A stretch of 5,886 nt of DNA from Nitrospira sp. UBA6909 (lineage in GTDB: Bacteria > Nitrospirota > Nitrospiria > Nitrospirales > Nitrospiraceae), in contig DKBD01000257.1 of the NCBI GenBank assembly GCA_002451055.1, positions 3,022 to 8,907 of the forward strand. The letters are read 5' to 3'. The notes under the pieces are model-generated. The model worked only from the letters and a program-made list of their open reading frames with translations, searched no databases and had not been told where the DNA came from. Each line of letters starts with the position of its first letter. Position 1 is the stretch's first letter. Shown piece after piece: positions 5,824-5,886 of this stretch. Both the position numbers and the translations under genes were made by a program.

Positions 5824-5886
5824 GCCAAGACCCGCGTCAGGCCGGAAAATCATTTTGGGGACCTCTGTTGAAGCGTCAGCTTCGGC
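5820..5886 (+). CDS. Start of a downstream gene, cut by the window edge
   Basis: An ATG at 5820-5822 overlaps the HpnM-like stop (ATGA), with GGAG at 5807-5810, 9 nt before it. The frame stays open for 22 codons to the edge, giving MSQDPRQAGKSFWGPLLKRQ and then Leu-Arg. The sequence is polar, then Trp/Pro/Leu with basic residues, as is often seen ahead of a first membrane segment. The family cannot be read from this fragment. Because MlaC/HpnM genes in hopanoid loci often neighbour an RND-type transporter gene (hpnN), that is the first guess, from context only. Confidence 0.55.
   Translation, partial: MSQDPRQAGKSFWGPLLKRQLR

Noticed and set aside
5038..5853. Minus-strand open frame of 271 codons opposite the HpnM-like gene
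   Set aside because: It lies antisense to a clearly recognised gene with a signal peptide and ribosome site. Its translation shows no domain and runs across the divergent promoter region.

Overview
The window looks like chromosomal DNA from a moderately GC-rich, double-membrane bacterium. Two genes encode lipoproteins with clear lipoboxes, one of them of the Slp family. One encodes a small outer-membrane beta-barrel that ends in Phe, and one encodes an exported MlaC/HpnM-type protein. Two genes resemble the hopanoid-associated families HpnA and HpnM, so the host probably makes hopanoids. A Nitrospirota-like or proteobacterial host would fit, but that is an impression from gene content and not a test. 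I see no insertion sequence, CRISPR array, tRNA, rRNA or phage gene.

Left part (1-2925): the 3' end of an unrecognised gene (1-447, +) converges on a gene for an unrecognised lipoprotein (589-1242, -). A 208-bp divergent region (1243-1450) holds a good sigma70-type promoter for the lipoprotein, with a perfect 7+2+7 palindrome at its predicted start site. It also holds an extended -10 for the plus-strand pair. That pair is a beta-barrel protein gene (1451-2122, GTG start) and an Slp-family lipoprotein gene (2138-2812), 15 bp apart and probably one operon for outer-membrane components.

Right part (2926-5886): an HpnA-like NAD-dependent epimerase gene (2926-3930) and a ketopantoate-reductase-family gene (3927-4919) lie on the minus strand and overlap by 4 bp (ATGA), with the reductase first. 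A 277-bp divergent region (4920-5196) carries a consensus TATAAT promoter for this pair, a CACGTGA/TCACGTG dyad just upstream of it, and an extended -10 for the opposite gene. The plus-strand gene there is HpnM-like (5197-5823). It overlaps by ATGA the start of a further gene that leaves the window at 5886; an HpnN-type RND transporter is a reasonable but unproven guess.

The right half therefore reads as a hopanoid-associated locus. Enzymes that may modify the hopanoid or its head group are transcribed one way, and a periplasmic lipid-handling protein with its partner is transcribed the other way. The intergenic dyads are candidates for shared control. The ketopantoate-reductase-like enzyme is the least expected member, because its link to HpnA is not explained by pantothenate synthesis.
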